Counted from the first letter of the stretch, positions 1-6,185 are shown. The stretch: DNA of 8,582 bases from Clostridiales bacterium (GCA_027318915.1 DAHVOH010000106.1:1-8582), one strand, 5' to 3'. Numbers and translations: made by a program. The notes: a model not told the origin generated them from the sequence alone.

Positions 1-246
1 GTAGGTGACGGTTCCGGTGATCCGAGTCCCGTCGGATCCCACCAGCGAGGCGGCGTGAACGGTGAGCTCAGCCGCGTTGAGCACAAACGCGCGGACTGTC
101 GCGTGCACCTGCACTTCGACCACCACAGTGCCGTCAAAGCGGGCAGCGTCCAGATCGGGGGTGATTTCCAGTTCGTAGCGCTTGGGCAGCACAGTGCGCG
201 GCAGCCGGCCAGGTGTGGCAACCGGGCTGGAGTCGGATGGGGTCAT
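1..246 (-). CDS. M1-family aminopeptidase, N-terminal part (runs off the left edge)
   Basis: The minus strand reads 82 codons from an ATG at 246 to the window edge with no stop. The residues around 17-35 (LPKRYELEITPDLDAARFDG) and the following beta-strand-rich stretch (VVVEVQVHATVRAFVLNAAE) match the start of the N-terminal saddle domain of M1 zinc aminopeptidases of the puromycin-sensitive/PepN type, which trim N-terminal residues from peptides in the cytoplasm. The start is supported by a strong Shine-Dalgarno, AAGGGAGG at 253-260, six bases before the ATG. The catalytic GAMEN and HExxH motifs lie outside the window, so activity cannot be judged. The family is typically about 600-850 residues, so most of the gene is missing here. 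The left end of an IS remnant starts about 100 bp upstream of this start and may affect the promoter. A TAGTAT box sits near 277-282 but I see no matching -35. Confidence 0.85.
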   Translation of the reverse strand, partial: MTPSDSSPVATPGRLPRTVLPKRYELEITPDLDAARFDGTVVVEVQVHATVRAFVLNAAELTVHAASLVGSDGTRITGTVTY

Positions 247-327
247 AGTCAGCCTCCCTTGAAAAATACCTCGGGCATACTACCGGCAGACGAGCGTACG
301 AACGCGACCACAACTCCTAGATTCGGT

Positions 328-343
328 CGCTGGGTCTCCAGCG
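328..343. repeat. Small perfect hairpin beside the IS left end
   Basis: CGCTGG at 328-333 and CCAGCG at 338-343 form a perfect 6-bp stem around a GTCT loop. It lies five bases outside the putative left inverted repeat of the IS and upstream of the aminopeptidase start. No T-run follows on either strand, so I do not call it a terminator. It may be part of the aminopeptidase regulatory region or chance in GC-rich DNA. Confidence 0.3.
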
Positions 344-347
344 GGCC

Positions 348-363
348 GCTAGAGCCCTTTTTC
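348..363 (+). repeat. Putative left terminal inverted repeat (IRL)
   Basis: GCTAGAGCCCTTTTTC. It pairs with the right end at 1390-1404 on the opposite strand apart from three single-base insertions or deletions. It lies just upstream of the transposase remnant, as expected for an IS end. Confidence 0.5.
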
Positions 364-388
364 ATCACTGCCACGGGCCGGCACGGCC

Positions 389-1204
389 ATGGGCGTCTCC
401 TTTGGCCGCAAGATCTGCGCGTGTCCGGGGCGCCGGTGCCGCTGTCGGCGGTACTTCAGCGACCCCACCGCCTTGCTGGGGTGGGACAGCCACCGCCACC
501 GGTCCTGTTTCGGCCATGGTGCGCAGGCGCTGGTGGTGGCCAATCCCGTCCCCGGCCAGCCGGCGCACCCGTTGGTGGTGAGCGTGGCGCTGCATCCCGC
601 CAACCGCCATGACGGCGTGGCGTACCCCGACCTGCTGCGCAAGACGCCGGCCCGGTATGCCGGCGCGGGCGTCACCCTGCGCCGGGTCCTGGCCGACGCC
701 GCCTAGGATGTGGCGGGACTGTGGACCTTCACCCGCACCGGCGGGCTCACGCCGGTGTTTGCGCCGCACACCCCCCCGACGCCGCCCGCCCTGAGTCCCG
801 CCGCGACGGCGGCGGGGCTGCACCTGGGGACGGATCTCCGGCCGATCTGCGCGGCGGGGCGCCCGCTGGCGCCCCGCGGCCAGCAACGCCCGGGGATCCT
901 GATCGGGGCGTGCCCGGCCCAGAACCGCCGGGCGGCGCCCTGTCCCACGCCGTGCGCGAAAGCCCGCGGCCGGGTGACGGTGAACCACCGGGGCACCCGG
1001 TACGCGGCCAGTGGCGTCCCGTACGGCTCTCCGATCGGGCGCCGGATCTATGCGCAACGCACGGCGGTCGAGCGGGCGAACAGCCTGTGGGCGAGCGCCG
1101 CCGTGAACACGGCGCACCACCGGCGCCGGTATCTATGGTACGGGCGGCTGGTGATCGCGGCCATCGTGGAGCACGTGAAGGCGTGGGGGCGCGTGCCGGT
1201 CTAA
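389..1204 (+). pseudogene. DDE transposase, N-terminally truncated and split by an in-frame TAG
   Basis: One reading frame runs from 353 to the TAA at 1202-1204 and is interrupted only by TAG at 704-706. The upstream part carries a cysteine cluster (CACPGRRCRC) followed by RYFSDPTALLGWDSHRHR and the catalytic-core context HPANRHDG. The amber codon falls inside LADAA(stop)DVAG, where relatives have the conserved DAAYD-type motif with the second catalytic aspartate, so a tyrosine codon was most likely lost. The downstream part ends with QRTAVERANSLW, a typical Y/R-x-E region holding the catalytic glutamate, then the helix IAAIVEHVKAWG. The N-terminal domain and first aspartate are not identifiable. 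A full transposase of this group would be considerably longer. The protein is almost certainly not made intact. The assignment to the DDE superfamily is firm; the family is not. Confidence 0.75.
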
Positions 1205-1227
1205 CGCGACCCCGACCGTTCGTCCCC

Positions 1228-1281
1228 CAGCATCGCCGCCGCGAAACGGGATCTGCGGGATCCCGAGCATGGGGTGCGCCG
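1228..1281 (+). repeat. Shared repeat, copy A (pair of 3650-3702)
   Basis: This stretch, just behind the transposase stop, is nearly identical to 3650-3702. Both read CAGCATC(G/A)CCGCCG(C/T)GAAACGGGATC and then CGGGATCCCGAGC(A/G)TGGGGTGCGCCG, differing by a few substitutions and a two-base indel. Weaker similarity continues for some tens of bases (GGCGGCGCCG and AGCCC-GCCG blocks). In one frame both copies read SI(A/T)A(A/V)KRD followed by DPE(H/R)GVRR, so the repeat may be a piece of a former coding sequence. What it belonged to is unknown. Confidence 0.75.
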
Positions 1282-1389
1282 TCCCGCGTCGCCCCGGGCG
1301 GCGCCGGGGCCGCAGCCCCGCCGGCGCCCGCTCGCGGCCCTCGGCAGGGCGCTTGGCCCCCCCCTCGCCCCCGTCATCGCCGAATTTCC

Positions 1390-1404
1390 GAAAAGGCTCC
1401 TAGC
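1390..1404 (-). repeat. Putative right terminal inverted repeat (IRR)
   Basis: The minus strand reads GCTAGGAGCCTTTTC, matching the left end at 348-363 with small gaps. It lies about 190 bp behind the transposase stop. Confidence 0.5.
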
Positions 1405-1588
1405 CTGATCCGGGTGTGGGCGTGGGGGACCAGCACCCAGTAGCCGCGGCTTCCAAGGCTGTTGCTGCACCACGACGCTCGAGCCGATCCACGTATAGCG
1501 TTCCCCGCGTGGTCGCCCGCTCCCTCCTTCGCCGAGTTTGCCACCGGATGCGCGGCCCCTCTCTCCTCATTGCTACGGCCGATACCGG

Positions 1589-1611
1589 CGGGAACACCGA
1601 GCGTGTTCCCG
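1589..1611. promoter_or_regulatory. Perfect 9-bp-stem hairpin upstream of the toxin-antitoxin promoter
   Basis: CGGGAACAC at 1589-1597 and GTGTTCCCG at 1603-1611 are exact inverted repeats around a CGAGC loop. No T-run follows, so an intrinsic terminator is unlikely. It lies about 60 bp upstream of the putative -10 box and about 105 bp before the mntA-like start, a possible place for an operator or upstream protein-binding site. Function is inferred only from symmetry and position. Confidence 0.4.
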
Positions 1612-1671
1612 ACCGCCCCTCCCCATTTTGGCCCCAAAGCCTCTCGGCGTACAACTGCCGGACTCCCGTGG

Positions 1672-1677
1672 TAGAAT
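1672..1677 (+). promoter_or_regulatory. Putative -10 box of the mntA-hepT operon
   Basis: TAGAAT differs from the consensus TATAAT at one base and lies 39 bp before the mntA-like ATG. The -35 position (around TACAAC at 1650-1655, 16 bp spacing) is a poor match, so the promoter would be weak or activator-dependent if real. An AAGGGGGGAG ribosome binding site follows, about six bases before the ATG. Confidence 0.4.
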
Positions 1678-1716
1678 GACAGCAATCACTGCGGTGCCCG
1701 AAGGGGGGAGACACCG

Positions 1717-2091
1717 ATGGCCCAAGTCCATGTTCCGACTCATCTGCCAGTCGCCATCGATGCAGCGGCCCTCACAGCGATCGCGGAGCGCCACCAGGTG
1801 CAGGAACTCGCCCTCTTCGGGTCCGTCCTGCGCGACGATTTCACGGCGGCGAGCGACATTGACGTGTTGATTACCTTCCAACCGGACCGTCCTTTTTTGC
1901 GGCTCTTCGAACTGTTCGATATGCAGTTCGCCCTGGAAGACCTCCTCCATCGACCAGTAGATCTTGTTCCGGCCGATGCCCTGCATCCCCTGATTGCCCA
2001 GGACGTCCTCAACAGGAAGGTGGTCATCTACGTCGCAACACCAAGTGCTGCTGTATCTCATCCACATGCGGGACGCCTGCCATCGCATTGA
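1717..2091 (+). CDS. mntA: MntA-like minimal nucleotidyltransferase antitoxin
   Basis: The product is 124 residues. It carries the minimal nucleotidyltransferase signature GSVLRDDFTAASDIDVLI: G35-S36, the acidic pair D47 and D49, and a likely third acidic residue D82 in VDLVP. In characterised MntA/HepT pairs this enzyme neutralises the HEPN toxin by transferring AMP groups to the toxin's tyrosine. ATG at 1717 is preceded by a GGGGGGAG ribosome binding site. The last 15 or so residues (after VVIYVA) have no family look and are probably the consequence of reading into the toxin gene, which overlaps in another frame. Next to HepT the role is well supported. GC content is visibly lower than in the flanking genes, and T-rich codon runs such as the one near 1890 suggest acquisition by transfer. 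Confidence 0.88.
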   Translation: MAQVHVPTHLPVAIDAAALTAIAERHQVQELALFGSVLRDDFTAASDIDVLITFQPDRPFLRLFELFDMQFALEDLLHRPVDLVPADALHPLIAQDVLNRKVVIYVATPSAAVSHPHAGRLPSH

Positions 2092-2404
2092 ACGCTATAC
2101 CGGTGGGGTCTCCTGGGAGATGTTTGCAGAGAACGACGAAAAACAAAGTGCGGTGGTTCGGCAGCTGGAGATCATCGGCGAGGCTGGCAATCGAATAGAT
2201 CCCACTGTGCAGGCCCGGCATCCGGCGATCCCCTGGCGCCACACCAAGGCGCTTCGGAACCTCCTGATCCACGGGTACGATGATGTGCATCTCGAACAGA
2301 TCTGGGACATTGTGCAGACCGAGATCCCGGTCTTGCTCCGAAGCATAGATGCCTCAATCGCTAGCATGGCGCTGGAGGACCGGCCTCCGGAGGCGGAACG
2401 CTAG
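1994..2404 (+). CDS. hepT: HepT-like HEPN ribonuclease toxin
   Basis: The C-terminal half carries RNLLIHGY (R88, N89, H93, Y95 counted from 1994), an exact HEPN RX4HXY motif: R and H are the RNase active site and Y is the residue AMPylated by MntA. The helices YLIHMRDACHRIERYTGG and SAVVRQLEIIGEAGNRI are typical of HepT (former DUF86). The start is uncertain. TTG at 1994 gives 136 residues and a 98-bp overlap with mntA, but the first ten residues look non-native. GTG at 2045 gives 119 residues and starts directly at LLYLIHM, perhaps slightly too short. Neither has a clear ribosome binding site, which suggests translational coupling to mntA. The stop is TAG. All key residues are present, so the module looks functional. 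Confidence 0.87.
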   Translation: MPRTSSTGRWSSTSQHQVLLYLIHMRDACHRIERYTGGVSWEMFAENDEKQSAVVRQLEIIGEAGNRIDPTVQARHPAIPWRHTKALRNLLIHGYDDVHLEQIWDIVQTEIPVLLRSIDASIASMALEDRPPEAER

Positions 2405-2405
2405 A

Positions 2406-3211
2406 TCACACGTAGTGTTTTTTCCGGCGGCGGGAGGGACGGAGTCGGTGGAGATCGCACGGGCGTCCGTACGTCCCTGCGCGCTGTTTTGCTTGCGCCA
2501 GTAGGACTCCCCGCGGACACCACCGGTGCAGGAGCCGACCCAGGATGGCCGTCGCCCACCCCGGATCGCCACAGCCTGCGCCCCATTCGCTTAAGCCCTT
2601 GTTCGAGGTAAGCGCGAGGCGGTCGGTTTCGTCGCGGGCGCTGACCACGCGGAAGAACCGGTGCGCCTCCACCCGGTCGAGTGCGCGGGAGCCCACTTCA
2701 TCGATGCACAGCAGCTTGGGCCGGGTGTACAGGGCGAGCCGCGCGGGGAAGCGATTCTCGTGCCAGGCCTTGCGCAGGTCCGCCACCAGATCCTGAATCG
2801 TCACGAAGTACACGGAGGACCGGGCGTGGATGGCGGCGGGCGCCAAGGCCACGACGAGGTGGGTTTTGGCCACCCCCCCCCCGGCGGCGCTAGGGCCACG
2901 ACATGGGCGGCGGCGTCGACCCACTGGAGCGTCGCCAGCTCCCGCACCTGCCGTTCATCAATGCTGGGTTGAAACGCAAAGTCGAAGGTGTCCAGCGTCT
3001 TCTGAAACGGTAGATGCGCCATTTGGGTCCGGGACGTAATGTAGTGCTGTTGGCGGGCATCGGCCTCGGCCTGCAGCAGGTCCGTCAGATAGGCGGTGTA
3101 GGGTTGTTGCGTGGCCGCCGCCTGGTCCGCCCGGCTCGCGGCGAGCCGCCCCACTTCACCGAGGTCCCGGCGGGCGCACAGATCCACCAGCTCCGGCGCG
3201 CATTCCACCAC
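2406..3211 (-). pseudogene. istB: IS21-type istB helper ATPase, frameshifted
   Basis: Read on the minus strand, an N-terminal part (ELVDLCARRDLGEVGRL, PYTAYLTDLLQAEADARQQ, LATLQWVDAAAHVVALAPPG) is followed, in another frame, by KTHLVVALAPAAIHA, SVYFVTIQDLVADLRKA, the Walker B LLCIDEVG and LALTSNKGLSEWG. These are the segments of IstB, the AAA+ ATPase that assists IS21 transposase. The frame breaks exactly in the P-loop, at a run of ten G (2873-2882 as C on plus). Near the C-terminus the expected RGES is in a third frame (around 2500-2520), while KQRAGTYG is back in the second, so more small indels are present. The start is taken at GTG 3211 by family length (about 250-270 residues). The 3' end nearly touches the converging hepT stop. 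Confidence 0.82.
2408..2423 (+). terminator. Possible weak terminator of the mntA-hepT operon
   Basis: Four bases after the hepT stop, ACAC-GTA-GTGT (2408-2418) is followed by a run of T ending at 2423, six T in all. The stem is only 4 bp, but this is one of very few T-runs in the region. A perfect GCCTCCGGAGGC palindrome at 2383-2394, inside the hepT 3' end, could contribute a stronger stem. Confidence 0.35.
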
Positions 3212-3259
3212 CGCCGCGTCGGGGGCCAGGGAGCGTTGCTCCACTTGGGGTCCCGTCAG
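3205..3259 (-). pseudogene. istA: Possible istA C-terminal tail
   Basis: Directly before the istB start, in the same open frame, the minus strand reads LTGPQVEQRSLAPDAAVVE. IstA transposases of IS21 elements often end with an SLA-x-YD-like stretch just before or overlapping istB, so this may be the last residues of istA. The rest of istA is absent: the sequence upstream is a helicase fragment on the other strand. The match is short, hence the low confidence. Confidence 0.35.
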
Positions 3260-3305
3260 CCGAAGGCGCCCGGATCGCGCCGGCCCCGCCGTCGGCGCCG
3301 TACGC

Positions 3306-3641
3306 GGGGACGCCGCCATCGTGGATGAGGTCCACGAGCTGAAAGGCGCGACCGAGCAGGGCCAGGTCCTCGCCTGGATTCGCGACCTCGTCCCCCGCCT
3401 CCTGGTGGGCACCGGGTCCCTCAGTTCCGGCTACGCCGACGATCTGCACTATCTCCCATGGCGACTCAGTCCGCGGGCCATGGCGGCCGGCCGCCTGCCG
3501 CACGACGCGCCCGACACGACCCTGCAACACTACGGCCGTCTGGAACGCATTGAACGGTCGCGTCGCGACGGATCTGACGGGGTGCTCGGCAAGAAAGCCA
3601 CGGCCTCCGTCCGCACCAAGCGCCTGCCCGGCATTTCCCCC
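3306..3641 (+). pseudogene. Internal fragment of a DExH/SNF2-type helicase
   Basis: The plus strand reads GDAAIVDEVHELKGATEQG, a Walker B/motif II (DEVH at 3324-3335), then VPRLLVGTGSLSSGYADDL, where TGS resembles helicase motif III (normally TGT), and APDTTLQHYGRLERIERS and KRLPGISP. This order matches large superfamily-2 helicases found on plasmids, phages and integrative elements. The domain upstream of motif II, including the P-loop, and everything after about residue 110 of the fragment are missing. The frame remains open to 3902, but the sequence beyond 3641 is the repeat at 3650-3702 and then antisense to the hydrolase gene. It is a cut-off relic sandwiched between the istB relic and that repeat. 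Confidence 0.6.
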
Positions 3642-3649
3642 CCGTCCAA

Positions 3650-3702
3650 CAGCATCACCGCCGTGAAACGGGATCCCGGGATCCCGAGCGTGGGGTGCGC
3701 CG
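3650..3702 (+). repeat. Shared repeat, copy B, with an 18-bp perfect palindrome
   Basis: Copy B of the segment at 1228-1281, in the same orientation. It contains CGGGATCCCGGGATCCCG at 3669-3686, a perfect 18-bp palindrome built from two GGGATCCC units. In copy A a two-base difference breaks the symmetry. Here the copy follows a helicase fragment rather than a transposase, so one of the two positions arose by recombination or by insertion of a related element. Confidence 0.75.
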
Positions 3703-3731
3703 ACACCCCGCGCACCCGGCGGCGCCGCCAC

Positions 3732-3757
3732 AGCCCGCCGACCACCCCGGCGGGGCT
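3732..3757 (-). terminator. GC-rich hairpin behind the alpha/beta hydrolase gene
   Basis: On the minus strand AGCCCCGCCG and CGGCGGGCT pair as a 9-bp stem with one bulged C, about 33 bp after the hydrolase stop at 3790. There is no T-run, so an intrinsic terminator is only possible. It could also mark the edge of the repeat region. Confidence 0.3.
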
Positions 3758-3789
3758 GGACCGAAGATTATACGGCCGGCGCACGTGCC

Positions 3790-4617
3790 CTACGCGGGGG
3801 ACCCGGTGGGATAAAGCGCGGCCAGCGCACGGTCCCAGAATGGCTGAAAGCGCGGGCCATCCTGCAGAAACGGGACGTGGCCGAAGCTCGGCATCCACGT
3901 GACGTTAGGAACGAGCCGTGCCAGCGCGGGCTCCAGCGTGGCGCGCGGAAACAGCGGATCCCGGTCGCCCACCAGTGCCTGATACGGATAGCCCGCGCCG
4001 GCCAAATCGGCGGCCATCGTGGGGTATTGGTAGAACTGTCCCATCCGCGCCATCTCCCGCGCGTGGCGCCACCCGTACTGGAGGTCTTGGCGCATGCGCC
4101 GGTCCATGCCGTCCGGGTCGGCGCCCAGCGCACGGACCATGCGGCTCCCGTACAGGTTGGAGCCCGTCAGATCCAACAGCACCCGGTTCAAGCAGTAATA
4201 CGGCGTGGGGGTCATGGCGCCCATCGGATCCGCAAGGCCCGCCGGGGACACCAAGAGCAAACCCGCCACGCCTCCCGGGATGCCCAGCGCGGCCGCCCGC
4301 GTGATCACCATCGCGCCAAACGAGTGGCCCACCAGGAGCGGCGGCTCTGCAAAGCCCCAGGCGGCCAGGGCCGCAGCGAGCGCGTGACCAAAGTCGTCCA
4401 GCGACTGGCGGCGCGGTGGCAGCGGCGCATCGCCAAAGCCGGGCAGATCCAGGGCGAAAAACGTGTAGCCCGGGTTCGCAAAGCGGGGCCAGGTGCGGCG
4501 CCACGACCCCATGCCGTGCACCAACACCACCGGCCGGCCCTCCCCCCAGCGATCGTAGGGCAAAGGCAAGCCGTCTGCCGTGATGCGCGCGGTGGCCTTG
4601 GTCACGAGGCTTGCCAC
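3790..4617 (-). CDS. Alpha/beta-fold hydrolase
   Basis: The 275-residue product is full length for a single-domain alpha/beta hydrolase. It shows the oxyanion strand-loop VVLVHGMGSW (H34-G35), the nucleophile elbow GHSFGA (S99), the acid in VGDRDPLFP (D220, possibly D218) and the catalytic histidine in FGHVPF (H247), so the triad is complete. Between residues 130 and 210 lies a helical lid. There is no signal peptide, so it is probably cytoplasmic. The substrate (ester, lactone, haloalkane or other) cannot be read from the sequence. GTG at 4617 has GGGGAG five bases before it and overlaps the CAP gene by 16 bases; GTG at 4605 would give a GTGA four-base overlap and is the alternative. Either overlap implies translational coupling with the upstream CAP gene. 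The stop is TAG. Confidence 0.88.
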   Translation of the reverse strand: MASLVTKATARITADGLPLPYDRWGEGRPVVLVHGMGSWRRTWPRFANPGYTFFALDLPGFGDAPLPPRRQSLDDFGHALAAALAAWGFAEPPLLVGHSFGAMVITRAAALGIPGGVAGLLLVSPAGLADPMGAMTPTPYYCLNRVLLDLTGSNLYGSRMVRALGADPDGMDRRMRQDLQYGWRHAREMARMGQFYQYPTMAADLAGAGYPYQALVGDRDPLFPRATLEPALARLVPNVTWMPSFGHVPFLQDGPRFQPFWDRALAALYPTGSPA

Positions 4618-6185
4618 CCGGTCTCCCCGCGGTTCCCGTGGGGCGTGGACACAACCACCGTCCAGGATCCATGGAGCCCTCGGGGCAGCACGGCACTTCC
4701 CAATCCATGGGCCACCCGGGCTGACAGCTGGATGTGCCGGGCACCCTGCGTCAGCGTCACCCGCACGGTTTCGGCCACCGGCGGGCCCACACCCGCCTCA
4801 TCGACGGCAATCTGCAGCCGACGCCCGCTGGCGACGGCGTAAACCGACTGCGCCCCGCCCCCCGTGCGAAAGGACCAACGCTCGGCCAGCGACCCCACGT
4901 GCCCGTCGTTGTACTCCACAAACGCTGACTCCACCGTGACCACATAGGTGGTGTCGGGCGCCAGCGGTTCTTTGGGCACCATCGCCAGCTGGTTCGGCGC
5001 GAGCCCCCCGGTGCCGGGCCGGTCCAGCACGACCGGGACGACCAGGCCCGACGGCAACGTCACATCGGCGCTCACCTGGCCGAGGCGCGCCACTGTGGGA
5101 CAGTCCAGCGTGATGGGGTACCCAAACGCCTGGCCCTGGCCGTGGGGCACGGGCGACGGCGATTCCAGATCGGTCCAGGTCGTGGCGACGCCCGTCGTGC
5201 CCGGCTTCGGGTAGGCCACGGCTCGCGGCAGCGTGGGCCGATACCCGTACGCAAGGTCCATGATTTCCGCCGCGCTCTTGGGCCCCACATCTGCCCCATA
5301 CCCGACCGCGTACGCGTTGGGTGACATCAGCCCCAGCCGGTGGTACACCGTGTCCAACAGCTCACCGATGAAAAGCGGCCCAGGGACCGCGGCCGGCCCT
5401 CCAATGCCCACCTCCCCGGTGGACGTGTCGGGCCACCCGGCCGCCAGGTCCCGATCCCACGGAAAGCGCCCGGTGTAAAACGGCCCCGGCTTCTCGACGT
5501 GAAAACTGGGGTCGTGATACCCCAAGTGCCCCACGTAGAGCGCATGGGCCCGGGCGGCCGCCGCGAGCCGCCGGGACCACGCCACCGGGCTTGACCCTTC
5601 GGCCGCCCGCGCGGCATTCAAAAAAGCCAGCGCGGTGCGGCCTGCGGGCGTGGGAGGGGGGAGTTTCTGCTCAGCCGCCACCGTGACCGTCCACGGGGGA
5701 AACACCCCTAGGCGCTGGGACTCCAGCCGAAACTGCCAGGCGCCGCGCCGAAGCGGCTTGGATGGCCGGTAGCCGACAAACCCGTCGGCGCCAAACGTGA
5801 CTGGCACGGTCTGCCATCCGCCGCGCGGCGGGTGCGCGTACATGACAAAGCGCGCCGACCGGAGCGTCGCCGGCGACACGTTCAAAAACTGCATCCCCAA
5901 GGCTTTGGGGGCCACCCTGGTCCGATACGAGGGGGTGGGCACTGTGGCCAAATCCTCCAGGCCCCCGTACCCGTGATTCAGCACCGTGGACGCGGGCCCC
6001 GCCTGAAAGTGGCCCACGTAGGTGGCCAGCGCCAGCGGCGGGCCGCTCGGCTGCCCGGAAAACCCTCCCACGACGCCCGCTGCGCTCACCACCAGCAACA
6101 GGGCCCACCGAGACCAGCGGGGAGTGGTGCGCGGCGGCGGTGCGCTCTCGGGGTGTCCGACCGGCACCAGGTCCGCACTGTCCAC
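4602..6185 (-). CDS. Membrane-anchored CAP-domain (YkwD/SCP-like) protein with C-terminal Ig-like region
   Basis: The product is 527 residues from GTG 6185. A proline/arginine-rich start is followed by one hydrophobic segment (about 26-43, WALLLVVSAAGVVGG), an N-terminal membrane anchor or uncleaved signal. A unique region of about 140 residues precedes a CAP domain (about 180-300): LAFLNAARAAEGSSPVAW, GYHDP with H224, GEVGI with E258, and YHRLGLMSPNAYAVGYG with H282. These correspond to the cavity His/Glu residues of CAP proteins. Residues about 395-445 (LAPDTTYVVTVESA, WSFRTG) look like a bacterial Ig-like domain of the SbsA type. It is likely exposed on the cell surface; function is unknown. 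GTG 6185 has AGAAGG six bases upstream. GTG 6194 is in frame, but there the same site abuts the codon. The hydrolase gene overlaps its 3' end. Confidence 0.87.
   Translation of the reverse strand: MDSADLVPVGHPESAPPPRTTPRWSRWALLLVVSAAGVVGGFSGQPSGPPLALATYVGHFQAGPASTVLNHGYGGLEDLATVPTPSYRTRVAPKALGMQFLNVSPATLRSARFVMYAHPPRGGWQTVPVTFGADGFVGYRPSKPLRRGAWQFRLESQRLGVFPPWTVTVAAEQKLPPPTPAGRTALAFLNAARAAEGSSPVAWSRRLAAAARAHALYVGHLGYHDPSFHVEKPGPFYTGRFPWDRDLAAGWPDTSTGEVGIGGPAAVPGPLFIGELLDTVYHRLGLMSPNAYAVGYGADVGPKSAAEIMDLAYGYRPTLPRAVAYPKPGTTGVATTWTDLESPSPVPHGQGQAFGYPITLDCPTVARLGQVSADVTLPSGLVVPVVLDRPGTGGLAPNQLAMVPKEPLAPDTTYVVTVESAFVEYNDGHVGSLAERWSFRTGGGAQSVYAVASGRRLQIAVDEAGVGPPVAETVRVTLTQGARHIQLSARVAHGLGSAVLPRGLHGSWTVVVSTPHGNRGETGWQAS

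Larger units (their letters stand above)
348..1404 (+). mobile_element. Decayed, internally deleted DDE insertion sequence
   Basis: The limits are set by two imperfect inverted repeats. GCTAGAGCCCTTTTTC lies at 348-363, and the reverse complement of 1390-1404 reads GCTAGGAGCCTTTTC. Aligned with small gaps they agree at nearly every base. Between them is a transposase pseudogene that begins almost directly after the left repeat and lacks the usual N-terminal region, so an internal deletion is the simplest explanation. No target-site duplication is obvious outside the repeats. The transposase resembles the DDE group often labelled IS1182/IS4-like in Bacillota; the family name is tentative. The element cannot be autonomous as it stands. 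Confidence 0.6.
1405..1716. other. Intergenic stretch upstream of the toxin-antitoxin operon
   Basis: No reading frame here looks like a protein: short frames exist on both strands without recognisable motifs. The left part is probably debris beside the IS. The right part holds a perfect hairpin (1589-1611), a -10-like box (1672-1677) and the ribosome binding site of the mntA-like gene. Confidence 0.5.

Noticed and set aside
55..612. 185-residue open frame on the plus strand at the left edge
   Set aside because: It crosses from antisense of the aminopeptidase into the IS in the wrong frame and shows no family resemblance.
365..1120. 251-residue open frame on the minus strand over the IS
   Set aside because: It is an arginine/alanine-rich shadow of the transposase on the other strand, which has clear DDE-family motifs.
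3429..3446. YADDL string resembling the reverse transcriptase YxDD motif
   Set aside because: The neighbours are helicase-like (DEVH then TGS at the right distance) and no other reverse transcriptase motif is present.
3877..4842. 321-residue open frame on the plus strand
   Set aside because: It is antisense to the hydrolase and CAP genes, is rich in R, H, A and Q without motifs, and arises from third-position GC bias of the real genes.
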